NCBI GenBank assembly: GCA_945878875.1
Contig: CAMCUC010000002.1
Location: 1 to 64,000 of the forward strand
Length of the DNA stretch: 64,000 nucleotides
Reading direction: 5' to 3'
From: Rhizobium sp. Q54
Lineage (GTDB): Bacteria > Pseudomonadota > Alphaproteobacteria > Rhizobiales > Beijerinckiaceae
In this document: positions 5,287-15,053 of the stretch, one piece after another
Position numbering within the stretch: position 1 is the stretch's first letter
Layout of the letters: each line of letters opens with the position of its first letter
The notes under the pieces: generated by a model
Databases searched by the model: none
Told to the model about the DNA's origin: nothing
What the model saw: only the letters and a program-made list of their open reading frames with translations
Position numbers and translations under genes: made by a program

Positions 5287-8073
5287 ATGTCGGACGAGCC
5301 GCGTATTTCGGCCCACGGTGCACCGCAAGTGACGAGCGCGCGTCTTGAAGCCGCGCTCGCCGATGCTGCGTTCGCAACGTTCCGCAAAAGCGGCGTGGTG
5401 CTGGTCGCCGCTGGCGAGCCTGCGCGCATTGTTCACGCCAGCCCGGAAGCCCTGACGCTCTTTGGCGCTGAAAACCTCGACAGCCTCTCCAATCGTTGCC
5501 TGCGCGGCGACGAGCCGGGCGCGCGCCGCCTCCGGGATCTCGTCTCAAACCTGCGCCCCGACGGCCCGGCGCGGCTGGAGCGCCTGCGTTTTATCATTGA
5601 GGGGCAATCCATCGCGCTGATCTTCCAGTGCCGCCGTTTTGCAGGCGAGCCGCCGCTATTTATCGCCGCAGCCGATGGGCAGGCGACGCTGGCCCGGGCG
5701 AGCGCGTCCCACCCGGCCCCGACAGCCTATGAAGCGCCAACCATGAATCTGGCGCCCATGAACTTGACCCGGGCGGAAGCGCCCACCAGCAGCGTTCGCT
5801 TCGTCTGGCGCACGGATGCGAGCCATCGCTTCACAAATATCGACGAGCGCCTGACGCCGGCTCTGGGCTGGAGCGCGCAACATCTGATCGGGATGAGCTT
5901 TCTGGAATTTGCCGCCCGCGCGGGCGTTGATCCGCAGGCGCGGTTGCGAGACGCTTTGGCCCGGCGCCAGACATGGAGCGGAATTGAAGCGCTTTGGCCG
6001 CACGCGAGCGGGAAGCTGGCGGCGCCCGTCACGCTGGGCGCCGTGCCCTTGCAAGCGCGCGACAAAAGCTTCGACGGCTTCAGCGGCTTTGGCGTGATCC
6101 ATCTTTCACGCATGCGGGCTCTTTCCGCCGCGTCGGCTGAAGAAGCGCCTGCGCCCGTCGAGGAAGCTGCGACGGCGCCCGCGATTGAGGCACCGCACGC
6201 CAGCGCCTCTAACGACGATGCGGCCTTCGAGATCGAAAAAAATGCGGAAGAAAGACGCGATCAAGAGACGCAATCTTCGCAGCCTGTCGTCAAGTTTCGG
6301 GCGCCGAACGTCGTCGCGCTCGACGCATGGAAAGGCGCGCCAGCGGCAGACAAAACAAACCACGACAACAGCATTGAATTGTCCGCCAGCGAGAAGACCG
6401 CCTTTCGAGAAATCGCGCGCGCTCTTGGCGCCGCGCGCAGGGACGGCGCCTCAAGCCAGTCCGCAAACGATTCCATCGAGCGGGCGATCTTGGACGAAGA
6501 GCACAGAGAAGCCTCTGCGCCAGAGCAAGAAGAACCGCTTGAGCTTGTATCTGACGCCGTCGCCAACGCGAACGATCAGGCGCCGTCGCCCGCCGCAGCA
6601 TTGGTGGACAGCATCGACACAGGCCTGATGGTCAGCCGACTCGGCGAGGCTGTGTATTTAAACTGCGCTTTGCTCGACGCGCTGGGCTATTGCTCGCTTG
6701 AAGTTTTCAACGCAGCCGGCGGCCTTGCAAAATTGTTCGCCGATCGGGAAAACGGGAGCGGCGGCGCTTGCGTCAGCGTGACCACCGCCCAGGGCGAGAC
6801 ACTGACGCTCGACGCACGCATGAAGACCATCGACTGGAACGGCGCCCCCGCAACATTGATGACCTTCAGCAACGCAAAGGATTTCGGGGCCGGCGAAGAG
6901 CGGTTGGGCGCCGCCGCCCGCCTGCGCGCGCTGGAGATCGATGCGCGCGCGTTTGAGGCTGAAGTGCAGGAATTGCGCAGCATCCTCGATACCGCCACCG
7001 ACGGCGTCGCCGTGCTCGACGATGGCGGCGCGATCCTGTCGCTCAATTCATCCGCAGAAGCCCTGTTTGGCTTTGAGCGCCATGAAGTGATCGGCCAGAG
7101 TTTCATCACCCTGTTCGCCCGCGAAAGCCACGCCGCCGCTGAGGATTATCTGGCGAGGCTCAAAACAAACGGCGTGCGCAGCGTTCTCAACGACGGGCGC
7201 GAAGTGGTGGGCCGCGCGCATCAGGGCGGGCATATCCCGATTTTCATGACGCTGGGCCGCATTGGCGCACCCGAAGACAAGCGGTTTTGCGCCGTTTTGC
7301 GCGACCTCACGCAATGGAAAAACGCCGAGCGCGAGCTCAAGGAAGCGCGCCGCGAGGCCGAGCGCGTGAGTGCATTGAAAACCGACTTTCTCGCCAAGAT
7401 CAGCCATGAAGTGCGCACGCCGCTGAACGCCATCATCGGCTTTGCAGAAGTCATGATGGAAGAGCAATTGGGGCCGCTGGGCAACGAACGTTATCGCGAT
7501 TACCTGAAGGACATCCATTCGTCCGGCGGCCACGTGATGAGTCTCGTCAACGATCTTCTCGATCTGTCGAAGATCGAAGCGGGGCGGATGGAGCTGACAT
7601 TCAGCAGCGTCGACGCCAATCGCGTCATCGCCGAATGCGTCTCGATTATGCAGCCGCAAGCCTTGCGCGAGCGTGTAATCTTGCGCCTGTCACTGGCCGC
7701 CAAGCTCCCAAATCTGGTTGCTGACGAGCGTGCGCTGCGTCAGATTGTCCTCAACATTCTCTCCAACGCCGTGAAGTTCAACCAGCCCGGGGGACAGGTG
7801 ATCGTCTCCACCGCGCTCACCGAATCCGGCGACGCCGTGTTGCGGGTGCGCGACACCGGCATCGGCATGAACGAACACGAAGTGGAGACTGCGCTGGAGC
7901 CATTCCGTCAAATTCAAACCTCGCGCCCGACCAATGGCACAGGTCTTGGCCTGCCGCTCACCAAAGCTTTGGTGGAAGCCAATCGCGCTGCTTTCTTTAT
8001 CCGCAGCCGCAAGGGCGAGGGCACGCTGGTGGAAGTTTCGTTCCCCGCCGCGCGCGTGATGGTGGCGCAATAG
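5287..8073 (+). CDS. PAS-domain sensor histidine kinase, PdhS/PleC/DivJ type
   Basis: A 928-residue kinase without clear membrane segments, so probably cytosolic or polar. It has a PAS-like N-terminus, a PAS domain at about 170-277, a long acidic, low-complexity Ala/Glu/Asp-rich linker (about 280-440), another PAS-like region near 440-530, a canonical PAS at about 560-680, a short coiled coil, HisKA with phosphoacceptor His707 in SHEVRTPLNAIIGFAEVM, and an ATPase domain with NILSNAVKF, DTGIGM (about 857) and GTGLGL. ALEPFRQ is the hallmark of the PleC/PdhS group that phosphorylates DivK/PleD-type cell-cycle regulators. No response regulator is adjacent, which is normal for that group. AAGGA precedes the ATG. 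Confidence 0.88.
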   Translation: MSDEPRISAHGAPQVTSARLEAALADAAFATFRKSGVVLVAAGEPARIVHASPEALTLFGAENLDSLSNRCLRGDEPGARRLRDLVSNLRPDGPARLERLRFIIEGQSIALIFQCRRFAGEPPLFIAAADGQATLARASASHPAPTAYEAPTMNLAPMNLTRAEAPTSSVRFVWRTDASHRFTNIDERLTPALGWSAQHLIGMSFLEFAARAGVDPQARLRDALARRQTWSGIEALWPHASGKLAAPVTLGAVPLQARDKSFDGFSGFGVIHLSRMRALSAASAEEAPAPVEEAATAPAIEAPHASASNDDAAFEIEKNAEERRDQETQSSQPVVKFRAPNVVALDAWKGAPAADKTNHDNSIELSASEKTAFREIARALGAARRDGASSQSANDSIERAILDEEHREASAPEQEEPLELVSDAVANANDQAPSPAAALVDSIDTGLMVSRLGEAVYLNCALLDALGYCSLEVFNAAGGLAKLFADRENGSGGACVSVTTAQGETLTLDARMKTIDWNGAPATLMTFSNAKDFGAGEERLGAAARLRALEIDARAFEAEVQELRSILDTATDGVAVLDDGGAILSLNSSAEALFGFERHEVIGQSFITLFARESHAAAEDYLARLKTNGVRSVLNDGREVVGRAHQGGHIPIFMTLGRIGAPEDKRFCAVLRDLTQWKNAERELKEARREAERVSALKTDFLAKISHEVRTPLNAIIGFAEVMMEEQLGPLGNERYRDYLKDIHSSGGHVMSLVNDLLDLSKIEAGRMELTFSSVDANRVIAECVSIMQPQALRERVILRLSLAAKLPNLVADERALRQIVLNILSNAVKFNQPGGQVIVSTALTESGDAVLRVRDTGIGMNEHEVETALEPFRQIQTSRPTNGTGLGLPLTKALVEANRAAFFIRSRKGEGTLVEVSFPAARVMVAQ

Positions 8074-8094
8074 ACTGGCTCCTGTAAGGTAGCA

Positions 8095-8122
8095 GAGACG
8101 CGCAGCCCGCGTTGCGCGTCTC
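8095..8122. terminator. GC-rich hairpin between kinase and acyl-CoA synthetase genes
   Basis: GAGACGCGCA (8095-8104) pairs perfectly with TGCGCGTCTC (8113-8122) around an 8-base loop. It lies 20 bases after the kinase stop and 19 bases before the next start. The following bases are only moderately T-rich, so it may terminate weakly or act as a leader structure. Confidence 0.5.
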
Positions 8123-8141
8123 GTCTTCAGGGAAACACGCC

Positions 8142-10841
8142 ATGGGCATTCGCAATCTTGACCGCCTGTTTTATGCGCGCTCCATTGCGCTCGTCGGCGC
8201 GAGCGCGAGGCCGGGCAGCCTTGGTCACGCAGTACATGAAAATCTGCGCAATGGCGGGTTCAAGGGTGCCATTCACCTTGTCAATCCGCGCCACAGCGAG
8301 ATTGACGGACATACCTGCGTCGCAAGCCTTTCCGATCTTGCCCAAGCGCCAGATGTCGTCATCATCGCCGCCCCGCGCGCGCACGTTCTGACGCTTGCTG
8401 AAGAGGCCGCCAACATCGGCGCGCCAGTCGCCATCGTCATCACGTCGGACCCTTCCGGCCACGGACAGAACTCGCTTAAAGCGCAATTGCAGGCGCTCGC
8501 TGCACGCACGCAGCTGCGCATCATCGGCCCCAATTGCCTGGGCGTTCTGGCGCCGCGCATCGGCCTTGACGCCAGCTTTGCCGCCCATCGTCCGCCCGCA
8601 GGCGACCTTGCGGTGATCTCGCAATCGGGCGCCATCACCGTGTCGCTATTGGCGTTTGCGGCGGAGCGGCGCGTGGGCTTCTCGGGCCTCGTATCGGTTG
8701 GCGACATGGCGGACGTCGACTTTGACGACCTGCTCGACTGGTTTGCGATTGACGCTGGCACGCGGGCGATTCTGCTCTATGTCGAAGCCATTCAGGACGC
8801 AAAATCCTTCATGTCGGCAGCGCGCGCAGCCGCACGCGTAAAACCGGTCATCGTCATCAAGGCGGGGCGTTCGCGGCGTGCGGCGCAAGCGGCGGCCACC
8901 CACACCGGCGCGCTGGCAGGCGCAGACGATGTCTATGGCGCAGCATTCCGGCGCGCGGGCGTGCTGCGCGTGGACACGATCGACGAATTGTTTGCCGCCG
9001 CCGAAACGCTTGGCCGCATCGCGCCCTTTCCCGGCGACCGGCTCGCCATTCTCACCAATGGCGGCGGACTTGGCGTTCTGGCAGTGGACGAACTCAGCGC
9101 GCTTGGCGGCAAGCTCGCCGATTTTACGCCCAAAACAATTGCGCAATTGAACGTCGCCATGCCGCCCGCATGGTCGCACGCCAATCCCGCCGACATTGTT
9201 GGGGATGCCGATCCAGCGCGCTTTGCCGCAGCGCTGGCGCCCATTCTCGAAGATCCAAACGTGGATGCTGCAATGGTCATCCATTGTCCCACAGCGGTTT
9301 CTCACGGGGACGAAGTGGCGCAAGCGGTGGTGGACGTGGTGCGTGAGCATCGAACCGCTGCGTGGCGCGCCAAGCCCGTCTTTGCGGTCTGGCTGGGCGC
9401 CGATGAGCGCTCCAATGCAATCTTTGGCGAGGCCGGCATTCCCCATTACGTCAGCGGCGGCATGCAAGGCTTCATGCATCTTGTGAACTGGCGCAAAACC
9501 CGCGATGCGCTGATGGCGACCCCTGCCGGCGTGCCTGACGGTGAGCCGGATGTGGCTGGCGCGCAGGCGATTGTCGCAGGCGCCCTTGCGCGCGGCGAGC
9601 CCTGGCTTGATGCGGTGGAGATCGCCAAGCTCTTGCGCGCCTACGCGATTCCGTGCGCCGATGCGCAATTGGCGGCCAGTCCTGACGAGGCGGCGCTGAT
9701 CGCCGCGCCCATGATTGCCGAGCACGGCTCATGCGTCGTGAAAATCTTCTCACGCGACATCACGCACAAGTCCGATGTCAGCGGCGTGGTGCTGGATTTA
9801 ACAACGAGCGAGGCCGTGCGCGAGGCCGCGATTACGATCATCGCGCGCGCCAGGAAAGCCCGGCCCGACGCCCACATTGCAGGCGTGACCGTGCACCCCA
9901 TGGTGCGGCGCCCCAATGGTCGCGAGCTGATCGCAGGGCTTGCCGAAGACCCCACGTTCGGCCCCGTGGTGTTGTTTGGACGCGGCGGCACGGCGGTGGA
10001 AGTCATCAACGACAAGGCGCTGGCGCTCCCCCCGCTCGACATGGGGCTTGCGCGCGCGCAGATCGAGCGCACCCGCGTCGCCCGCCTGCTGCGCTCCTAT
10101 CGCGACAAGCCGGAGGCCGATATTGACGCCGTAGCGTTGACGCTGGTGCGCCTTGCGCAAATGTCGGCGGACATTCCGCAGATCATGGGGCTCGATCTCA
10201 ATCCGCTGATCGCAGACGAGACCGGCGTGATCGCGCTTGATGCCCGGGTGCAGATTGCGCCCTGTCCCGAGCCTGCGCGCGCGGGCGCCAACCCGCGTTT
10301 TGCGGTGGCCCCCTATCCGCGTTTTCTCGAACAGAAGCTGGTTCTGCGCGACGGCGCCAGCATTTTCGCGCGGCCCGTGCGGCCTGAAGACGAGGAGATG
10401 TATCGACGCTTTTTCCATCGCGTGACGATGGAGGATTTGCGCCTGCGTTTCTTTGCGCCGGTCAAGGACTTCAACCACGTCTTCATCGCGCGTCTCACGC
10501 AAATTGATTACGCGCGCGCCTTCGCGCTCTGCGCCATCGACGAGAGCGACGGCGAGATGGCGGGCGGCGTGCGCGTGATGCACGATCCCGACGAGACGAG
10601 CGGCGAGTATGCCGTGCTGATCCGCTCCGATTTCAAAGGTCGCGGCCTTGGCTGGGCGTTGATGAAAAGCGCAATCGACTATGCCCGCAGCGTCGGACTT
10701 GAAAAGCTCAAGGGCTACGTCCTGCCGGAAAACCGCGCGATGCTGGACCTGTGCGAGCGCCTTGGTTTCGAAATGATCGACGACCGCGAAGACCCTGGCG
10801 TTAAAATCGTGATCCTCGACGTGCGCAAGATAGTTTTGTAA
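8142..10841 (+). CDS. ADP-forming acyl-CoA synthetase-like/GNAT protein acetyltransferase (Pat family)
   Basis: An 899-residue multidomain protein: CoA-binding Rossmann domain (1 to about 130, ARSIALVGASARPGSLG), succinyl-CoA-ligase-like flavodoxin domain with TNGGGLGVLAVDEL, ATP-grasp domain (about 480-690), and a C-terminal GNAT domain (about 725-890) with the acetyl-CoA loop KGRGLGWALMKSAIDYARSVG. This is the layout of Salmonella Pat/E. coli PatZ and Rhodopseudomonas RpPat, lysine acetyltransferases that switch off acyl-CoA synthetases. In those proteins the synthetase part senses acetyl-CoA and is not catalytic. ATG 8142 is chosen because CAGGGA precedes it and homology starts there. The gene is convergent with lutC, with a 3-base gap. 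Confidence 0.88.
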   Translation: MGIRNLDRLFYARSIALVGASARPGSLGHAVHENLRNGGFKGAIHLVNPRHSEIDGHTCVASLSDLAQAPDVVIIAAPRAHVLTLAEEAANIGAPVAIVITSDPSGHGQNSLKAQLQALAARTQLRIIGPNCLGVLAPRIGLDASFAAHRPPAGDLAVISQSGAITVSLLAFAAERRVGFSGLVSVGDMADVDFDDLLDWFAIDAGTRAILLYVEAIQDAKSFMSAARAAARVKPVIVIKAGRSRRAAQAAATHTGALAGADDVYGAAFRRAGVLRVDTIDELFAAAETLGRIAPFPGDRLAILTNGGGLGVLAVDELSALGGKLADFTPKTIAQLNVAMPPAWSHANPADIVGDADPARFAAALAPILEDPNVDAAMVIHCPTAVSHGDEVAQAVVDVVREHRTAAWRAKPVFAVWLGADERSNAIFGEAGIPHYVSGGMQGFMHLVNWRKTRDALMATPAGVPDGEPDVAGAQAIVAGALARGEPWLDAVEIAKLLRAYAIPCADAQLAASPDEAALIAAPMIAEHGSCVVKIFSRDITHKSDVSGVVLDLTTSEAVREAAITIIARARKARPDAHIAGVTVHPMVRRPNGRELIAGLAEDPTFGPVVLFGRGGTAVEVINDKALALPPLDMGLARAQIERTRVARLLRSYRDKPEADIDAVALTLVRLAQMSADIPQIMGLDLNPLIADETGVIALDARVQIAPCPEPARAGANPRFAVAPYPRFLEQKLVLRDGASIFARPVRPEDEEMYRRFFHRVTMEDLRLRFFAPVKDFNHVFIARLTQIDYARAFALCAIDESDGEMAGGVRVMHDPDETSGEYAVLIRSDFKGRGLGWALMKSAIDYARSVGLEKLKGYVLPENRAMLDLCERLGFEMIDDREDPGVKIVILDVRKIVL

Positions 10842-10844
10842 CGC

Positions 10845-11516
10845 CTAGTCGCCCACAATCACCACATGCAGCCGACGCGGACCGTGCGCGCCCAGCAGCA
10901 ACTTCTGCTCGATATCGGCTGAGCGCGAGGGGCCAGTCACCAGATTGACCGTGCGCGGCATGAGGCCTGCGCCATAACGCTCGCGCAAGCGCGCCCACAC
11001 CGATTCATAATGAGCCTCGATGTCGGAAGCGCGCAAGATCACGATGTGGTTGTCTGGCAAGAAGTTCAGCGTGGTTGGATTATGCGCGCCCGACACAAGC
11101 GCCAGCGTGCCGGTCTCGGCGACGCCCGCCTCTGCAAAGCTGACGGAATTGAGATCGTCGCCCGCTGAGGCCCCGTGCGAAATCTCAAGTGATGCTGCGC
11201 CCCATGGCAAATCGCGCAGGCGCGCATCATCACCCATGCGCAGGCGCGCTGGCAGATTGTGCGCGCGCAAGAATTCGGCGATCAGAACCGGCGCCTCATC
11301 GACGCTGGCGACATGGCCAATGCTCGTCGCGACCGCTTGCGCCTGCTCAACGAACATTTTGAGCCGCGCGGCGGCATCGCCCTGCCCGCGTTGCGGCGCA
11401 ATCCCGCACTCATGTGCTGCAAGCCGCGCTTCAACCGAGGCGCGGCGCGGGGCGTCAATTCCAGAGACGCCAAGCGAGCGGCGCACGTTGGAGAGAATGT
11501 CTTCGCGCGCGCTCAT
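10845..11516 (-). CDS. lutC: Lactate utilization protein C, LUD domain
   Basis: A 223-residue cytoplasmic protein of the LUD (DUF162/YkgG) family, one subunit of the LutABC iron-sulfur L-lactate oxidation complex. The central LUD fold includes the SFAEAGVAETGTLALVSG segment and the NFLPDNHIVIL strand typical of LutC. The ATG at 11514-11516 overlaps the lutB stop (ATGA), so translation is coupled. It is the last gene of the minus-strand operon lutA-fusion-lutB-lutC. Confidence 0.9.
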   Translation of the reverse strand: MSAREDILSNVRRSLGVSGIDAPRRASVEARLAAHECGIAPQRGQGDAAARLKMFVEQAQAVATSIGHVASVDEAPVLIAEFLRAHNLPARLRMGDDARLRDLPWGAASLEISHGASAGDDLNSVSFAEAGVAETGTLALVSGAHNPTTLNFLPDNHIVILRASDIEAHYESVWARLRERYGAGLMPRTVNLVTGPSRSADIEQKLLLGAHGPRRLHVVIVGD

Positions 11517-12952
11517 GGGCGCTTCCTCCTGGCTGCTTGGTGCGCCTTCCATTGCGCCTGAAACGTTTGACCCTGCGGCGCAGGCAGATCGCGCTGATTG
11601 GTCCAGCCGCTGGCCAGCGGCAGGGACGTAAACCGCCCCTTGCCGCGCGCGGCCCAGGCGAGCGCACGCATCGTCAAGCCAGTCGCAAACCGATAGAGCG
11701 CAGGTCGGCGCGCAAAGAACGCCCACAGACCCAAAAACGCACGCGAGACGGCGGGCGACAGATGCCGCTCGAACTCGCGCTCGCGCCAATGGCGCATCAG
11801 CTTTGGCAGCGGAATGCGCACCGGGCACACGCTCTCGCAGCGCCCGCAAAACGTCGAGGCGTTGGGCAAATGCCCCGCCTTGTCGACGCCAATCAGGGAT
11901 GGCGTCAGCACCGCCCCCATCGGCCCCGGATAAACCCAGCCATAGGCATGACCGCCGACCGCGTGATAGACGGGACAATGGTTCATGCACGCGCCGCATC
12001 TTATGCAGCGCAGCATCTCTTCAAATTCCGAGCCCAGCATATTCGAGCGGCCGTTATCGACCAGCACCACATGATATTCCTGCGGCCCATCGACATCTTC
12101 CGCGCGGCGCGGGCCGGTTGAGAGCGTGGTGTAGACCGACATCTCCTGCCCCGTGGCCGAGCGCGCCAGCACGCGCAGCAGGCTCGCTGCGTCCTCAAGC
12201 GTGGGAACAATCTTTTCAATCGAGGCCACGACCACATGCACACGCGGCAAAATCTGCGACAGATCGCCATTGCCCTCGTTGGTGACGATGATCGAGGTGC
12301 CGGTTTCGGCCACCAGAAAATTGGCCCCGGTGACGCCAATGTCGGCGGCCAGAAACTTCGCCCGCAATTCCGCCCGCGCCTCAGCCAGAAGGCTTTCCGG
12401 CTCGCTCAAATCGCGGTCCTTTGGCAACCACGTATGCACGCGGCGAAACTCGGCCTCCACGTCCTCCTGGTTCAAATGCACGGCGGGCGCGATGATATGC
12501 GAGGGCGCCTCGCCGCGAAGCTGAATGATGTATTCGCCAAGGTCAGTCTCGACAGCTTTGATCCCGGCGCGCTCCAGCGCAGCGTTAAGTCCGATCTCTT
12601 CGGACACCATCGACTTGCCTTTGGCGACGCTGCGGGCACCGCGCGATTTGGCCAGATCAACGATAATGCGGCTCGCCTCCTCCGCCGTTCGCACCCAATG
12701 CACATGGCCGCCCGATTCAAGGACCTTGCGCTCGTAGGCTTCGAGATAAACGTCGAGATGGGCGAGCACATGATCGCGCAGGTCTCTCGCCTGATCGCGC
12801 AGCGCTTCAAACTCGGGCAGGCGATCAGCGACGGCGGCGCGCTTGGCGATGAAATTTGTGCGCACGTTGCCGAGCGCTTTTTGCAATTGCCCGTCTGCCA
12901 AAGCGGCGCGGGCGTTTTTCTTGAACTGCGGAGACGACGGATAAACTGTCAT
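11513..12952 (-). CDS. lutB: Lactate utilization iron-sulfur protein B
   Basis: A 479-residue protein with an N-terminal LUD domain (about 60-290), a bacterial ferredoxin-like double [4Fe-4S] module (CIRCGACMNHCP and CGRCESVCP, about 300-375) and a C-terminal extension. With LutA and LutC it oxidises L-lactate to pyruvate. The SVAKGKSMVSEEIGLN segment and the GETGT-like VAETGTSIIVTNEGNGDLSQ loop are characteristic. ATG 12952 is preferred over an upstream in-frame TTG at 12961; no strong ribosome site is seen. Unusually, it is separated from lutA by the 2.1 kb membrane/spermidine-synthase-like gene, whose stop lies 13 bases upstream. Confidence 0.92.
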   Translation of the reverse strand: MTVYPSSPQFKKNARAALADGQLQKALGNVRTNFIAKRAAVADRLPEFEALRDQARDLRDHVLAHLDVYLEAYERKVLESGGHVHWVRTAEEASRIIVDLAKSRGARSVAKGKSMVSEEIGLNAALERAGIKAVETDLGEYIIQLRGEAPSHIIAPAVHLNQEDVEAEFRRVHTWLPKDRDLSEPESLLAEARAELRAKFLAADIGVTGANFLVAETGTSIIVTNEGNGDLSQILPRVHVVVASIEKIVPTLEDAASLLRVLARSATGQEMSVYTTLSTGPRRAEDVDGPQEYHVVLVDNGRSNMLGSEFEEMLRCIRCGACMNHCPVYHAVGGHAYGWVYPGPMGAVLTPSLIGVDKAGHLPNASTFCGRCESVCPVRIPLPKLMRHWREREFERHLSPAVSRAFLGLWAFFARRPALYRFATGLTMRALAWAARGKGRFTSLPLASGWTNQRDLPAPQGQTFQAQWKAHQAARRKRP

Positions 12953-12965
12953 GTTGAACAAGCTT

Positions 12966-15053
12966 TCATGGCTGACTGCCCCAATTGAGAATGCTCATGA
13001 GATTGCTGCTTTTATCAGTCCACACCAAGTGGGAGACGCCCCCGTCGCGCCATGGCGATATGGCGCTTTTGACTTGGCGCGCTTCAAAGAAACCCTTGTC
13101 GCGCGAATAAAGCGCCCAGGAAATCGGCTGCGCGCAATCATCGCTCGTCTTCGTCTCGAACCATCCTAATTCAAGTTTGAACGCTTGCGCCATGCCCCGA
13201 TGAAGCGGCGCCATTTCAAAAGTGTCCAGCTCAAAATTGATCGCCAGCACGCCGCCGTCCGCCAGATGGGCAAGATAGACCTCGAACGCTTCCCTTGTCA
13301 TCAGATGCAGGGGCGGAGCGGCGCCGCGAAACGCGTTCATCACCAGCACGTCGAAGTTCTGGCGCTCGCCCGCAACCAGCTGGCGCTCCATCACGAGGCG
13401 CGCATCGCCAAGCTGCACTTTTATTTGCGCCCTGCTCTCTTGCAGAAATGTGAAGCGGCGATTGGCCAGATCGAGCGCAGCGGGGTTGAGTTCGTAATAA
13501 GTTACAATATCGCCCTGCCGCCCAAGGCTCGCCACCATGCCTGCGCCAAGCCCGATCACGCCAATGCGCAAAGGCGCTTCCAGATCTGCGCGGCGCTTTA
13601 CATGATGATCGAGCGCAAGGCCAAGCGCGCTCTGTGCATCAAAGCCGCAAACCGGCTGTTGCTTGCGGTCCGCCTGCTGAAATTGCAAACCCTGATCGAC
13701 GCCCGCTTGCTGCATCACGAGGCTGGCGTAAGCTGGATCGCCCGGCTCGTGCCGCACCACGCGCAACACGCCGTAGAAATTACGAATGCGTTCGACAAGC
13801 GTCTGCTCAACGCGCGTTTCCTCATAAACATTGACGCCGATTCCAAACAGAAAGCAGACGCCGGAGATAGCGCCCGCAAACCGCAGCCAATGCGACTGCC
13901 GCCACAAAAGCCAGACGCAAACCCCGCCAATGGACAGCAAAACGAGCTGATGCTCGAAATAATCGGCAAACGCCAGCGGCGCCGCAAGCGCCACAGAAAG
14001 CCCGCCAAGCGCGCCACCGAAAGACATCGCAAGATAGAATTTTGGCAGCCGGACGGCGGGCGGTTGCAGCCGCGCCAGCTCGCCATGGCAGATTATGCAG
14101 CCTGTAAACAGAACCACTAAATTCAGGCCCAGCTGCAACGCCAGATCAGCCGACGAGACCGGCTGCGCCAGCACAAAAGACGCGCCCGACAGCAGCAGGA
14201 AGGCAATTGCAAAAGGCGCGCGGCGATAGAGCTTTGCGCGCCCGAAGACGATCACGAACGACAGCAAATACAGGCTCAGCGGCGCCACCCACAAGAACGG
14301 TGCAACGCCTGAAAATTGCGTGATCGCGTTCGTGACCGCCAGCAGCAAGATAGAGCCCAGCGCCGCATAGCTGATCCAGCACAACACGGGATCGATTCCG
14401 CGCGCAGCCCGCAGCAAGGCGCCAGCATTGGCCAGCTCCTCGCCTTTGGCGCGCGCCATTGTTATGAGCCCGCACGCGAAAAACAGCACCGCATAAGCTG
14501 CAAACGCCCACGACCAGACCAGCGTCTGTGCGCCGCTGGACAGCGTGCGCTCAAAGACGAAAGGATAGGACAGCAGCCCGATGAACGAACCCAGATTTGA
14601 GGCCGCGAAAAAGCGCGCTGGCTGAAGGCCCGGATCAATGCGCGCCAGCCAGGTCGACAGCAGCGGCGACGTCATTGCCAAAACCACATAGGGAAGCCCG
14701 ACGCTGGCGGCGAGCAATGCGATGATGCGCCAATTGGGATCGTCGCCTGCGTCCGGCTTCCATGTCTCCAGCGGCGTGATCGGCAACAAAGCCAGCCCGA
14801 TCAGCAACAATGCGATTTGCGTTTTCACCTGCGTACGAAAAGGAAACGGCAACGTGATGGAATAGGCGAGGCCATAGCCCGCCAGCAGCGCACCCTGAAA
14901 AAACAGCATGCAGACAATCCACGTCGTCGCGCTGCCGCCAAACCATGGCAAAATGAACTTCGCCAGCATCGGCTGCACCTGAAACAACAAGAAACCAGCC
15001 AGCCCCATCGTGGCGGCAAAGACGACGACAATTGTCTGGCGCGAAAGCGTCAC
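12966..15053 (-). CDS. Multispanning membrane protein fused to a spermidine synthase-like domain
   Basis: A 695-residue fusion. Residues 1 to about 420 form some 10-12 hydrophobic helices starting IVVVFAATMGLAGFLLFQVQ. The C-terminal 250 residues are a class I SAM-dependent fold of the spermidine synthase family, with the cofactor loop IGVIGLGAGMVASLG near residues 493-507, the acidic TYYELNPAA strand, and LGDARLVM. Such fused proteins are widespread but no role is established; the canonical polyamine-synthase catalytic Asp motif is not evident (VMNAFRG occupies that place). The GTG start overlaps the lutA stop (GTGA), and lutB follows after 13 bases, so it is embedded in the lut operon. Confidence 0.85.
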   Translation of the reverse strand: MTLSRQTIVVVFAATMGLAGFLLFQVQPMLAKFILPWFGGSATTWIVCMLFFQGALLAGYGLAYSITLPFPFRTQVKTQIALLLIGLALLPITPLETWKPDAGDDPNWRIIALLAASVGLPYVVLAMTSPLLSTWLARIDPGLQPARFFAASNLGSFIGLLSYPFVFERTLSSGAQTLVWSWAFAAYAVLFFACGLITMARAKGEELANAGALLRAARGIDPVLCWISYAALGSILLLAVTNAITQFSGVAPFLWVAPLSLYLLSFVIVFGRAKLYRRAPFAIAFLLLSGASFVLAQPVSSADLALQLGLNLVVLFTGCIICHGELARLQPPAVRLPKFYLAMSFGGALGGLSVALAAPLAFADYFEHQLVLLSIGGVCVWLLWRQSHWLRFAGAISGVCFLFGIGVNVYEETRVEQTLVERIRNFYGVLRVVRHEPGDPAYASLVMQQAGVDQGLQFQQADRKQQPVCGFDAQSALGLALDHHVKRRADLEAPLRIGVIGLGAGMVASLGRQGDIVTYYELNPAALDLANRRFTFLQESRAQIKVQLGDARLVMERQLVAGERQNFDVLVMNAFRGAAPPLHLMTREAFEVYLAHLADGGVLAINFELDTFEMAPLHRGMAQAFKLELGWFETKTSDDCAQPISWALYSRDKGFFEARQVKSAISPWRDGGVSHLVWTDKSSNLMSILNWGSQP

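Noticed and set aside
12966-15053. Calling the lut-embedded fusion gene a spermidine synthase
   Set aside because: Only the general SAM-type fold is visible; the catalytic motif expected of aminopropyltransferases is not clear and the protein is largely membrane-embedded.
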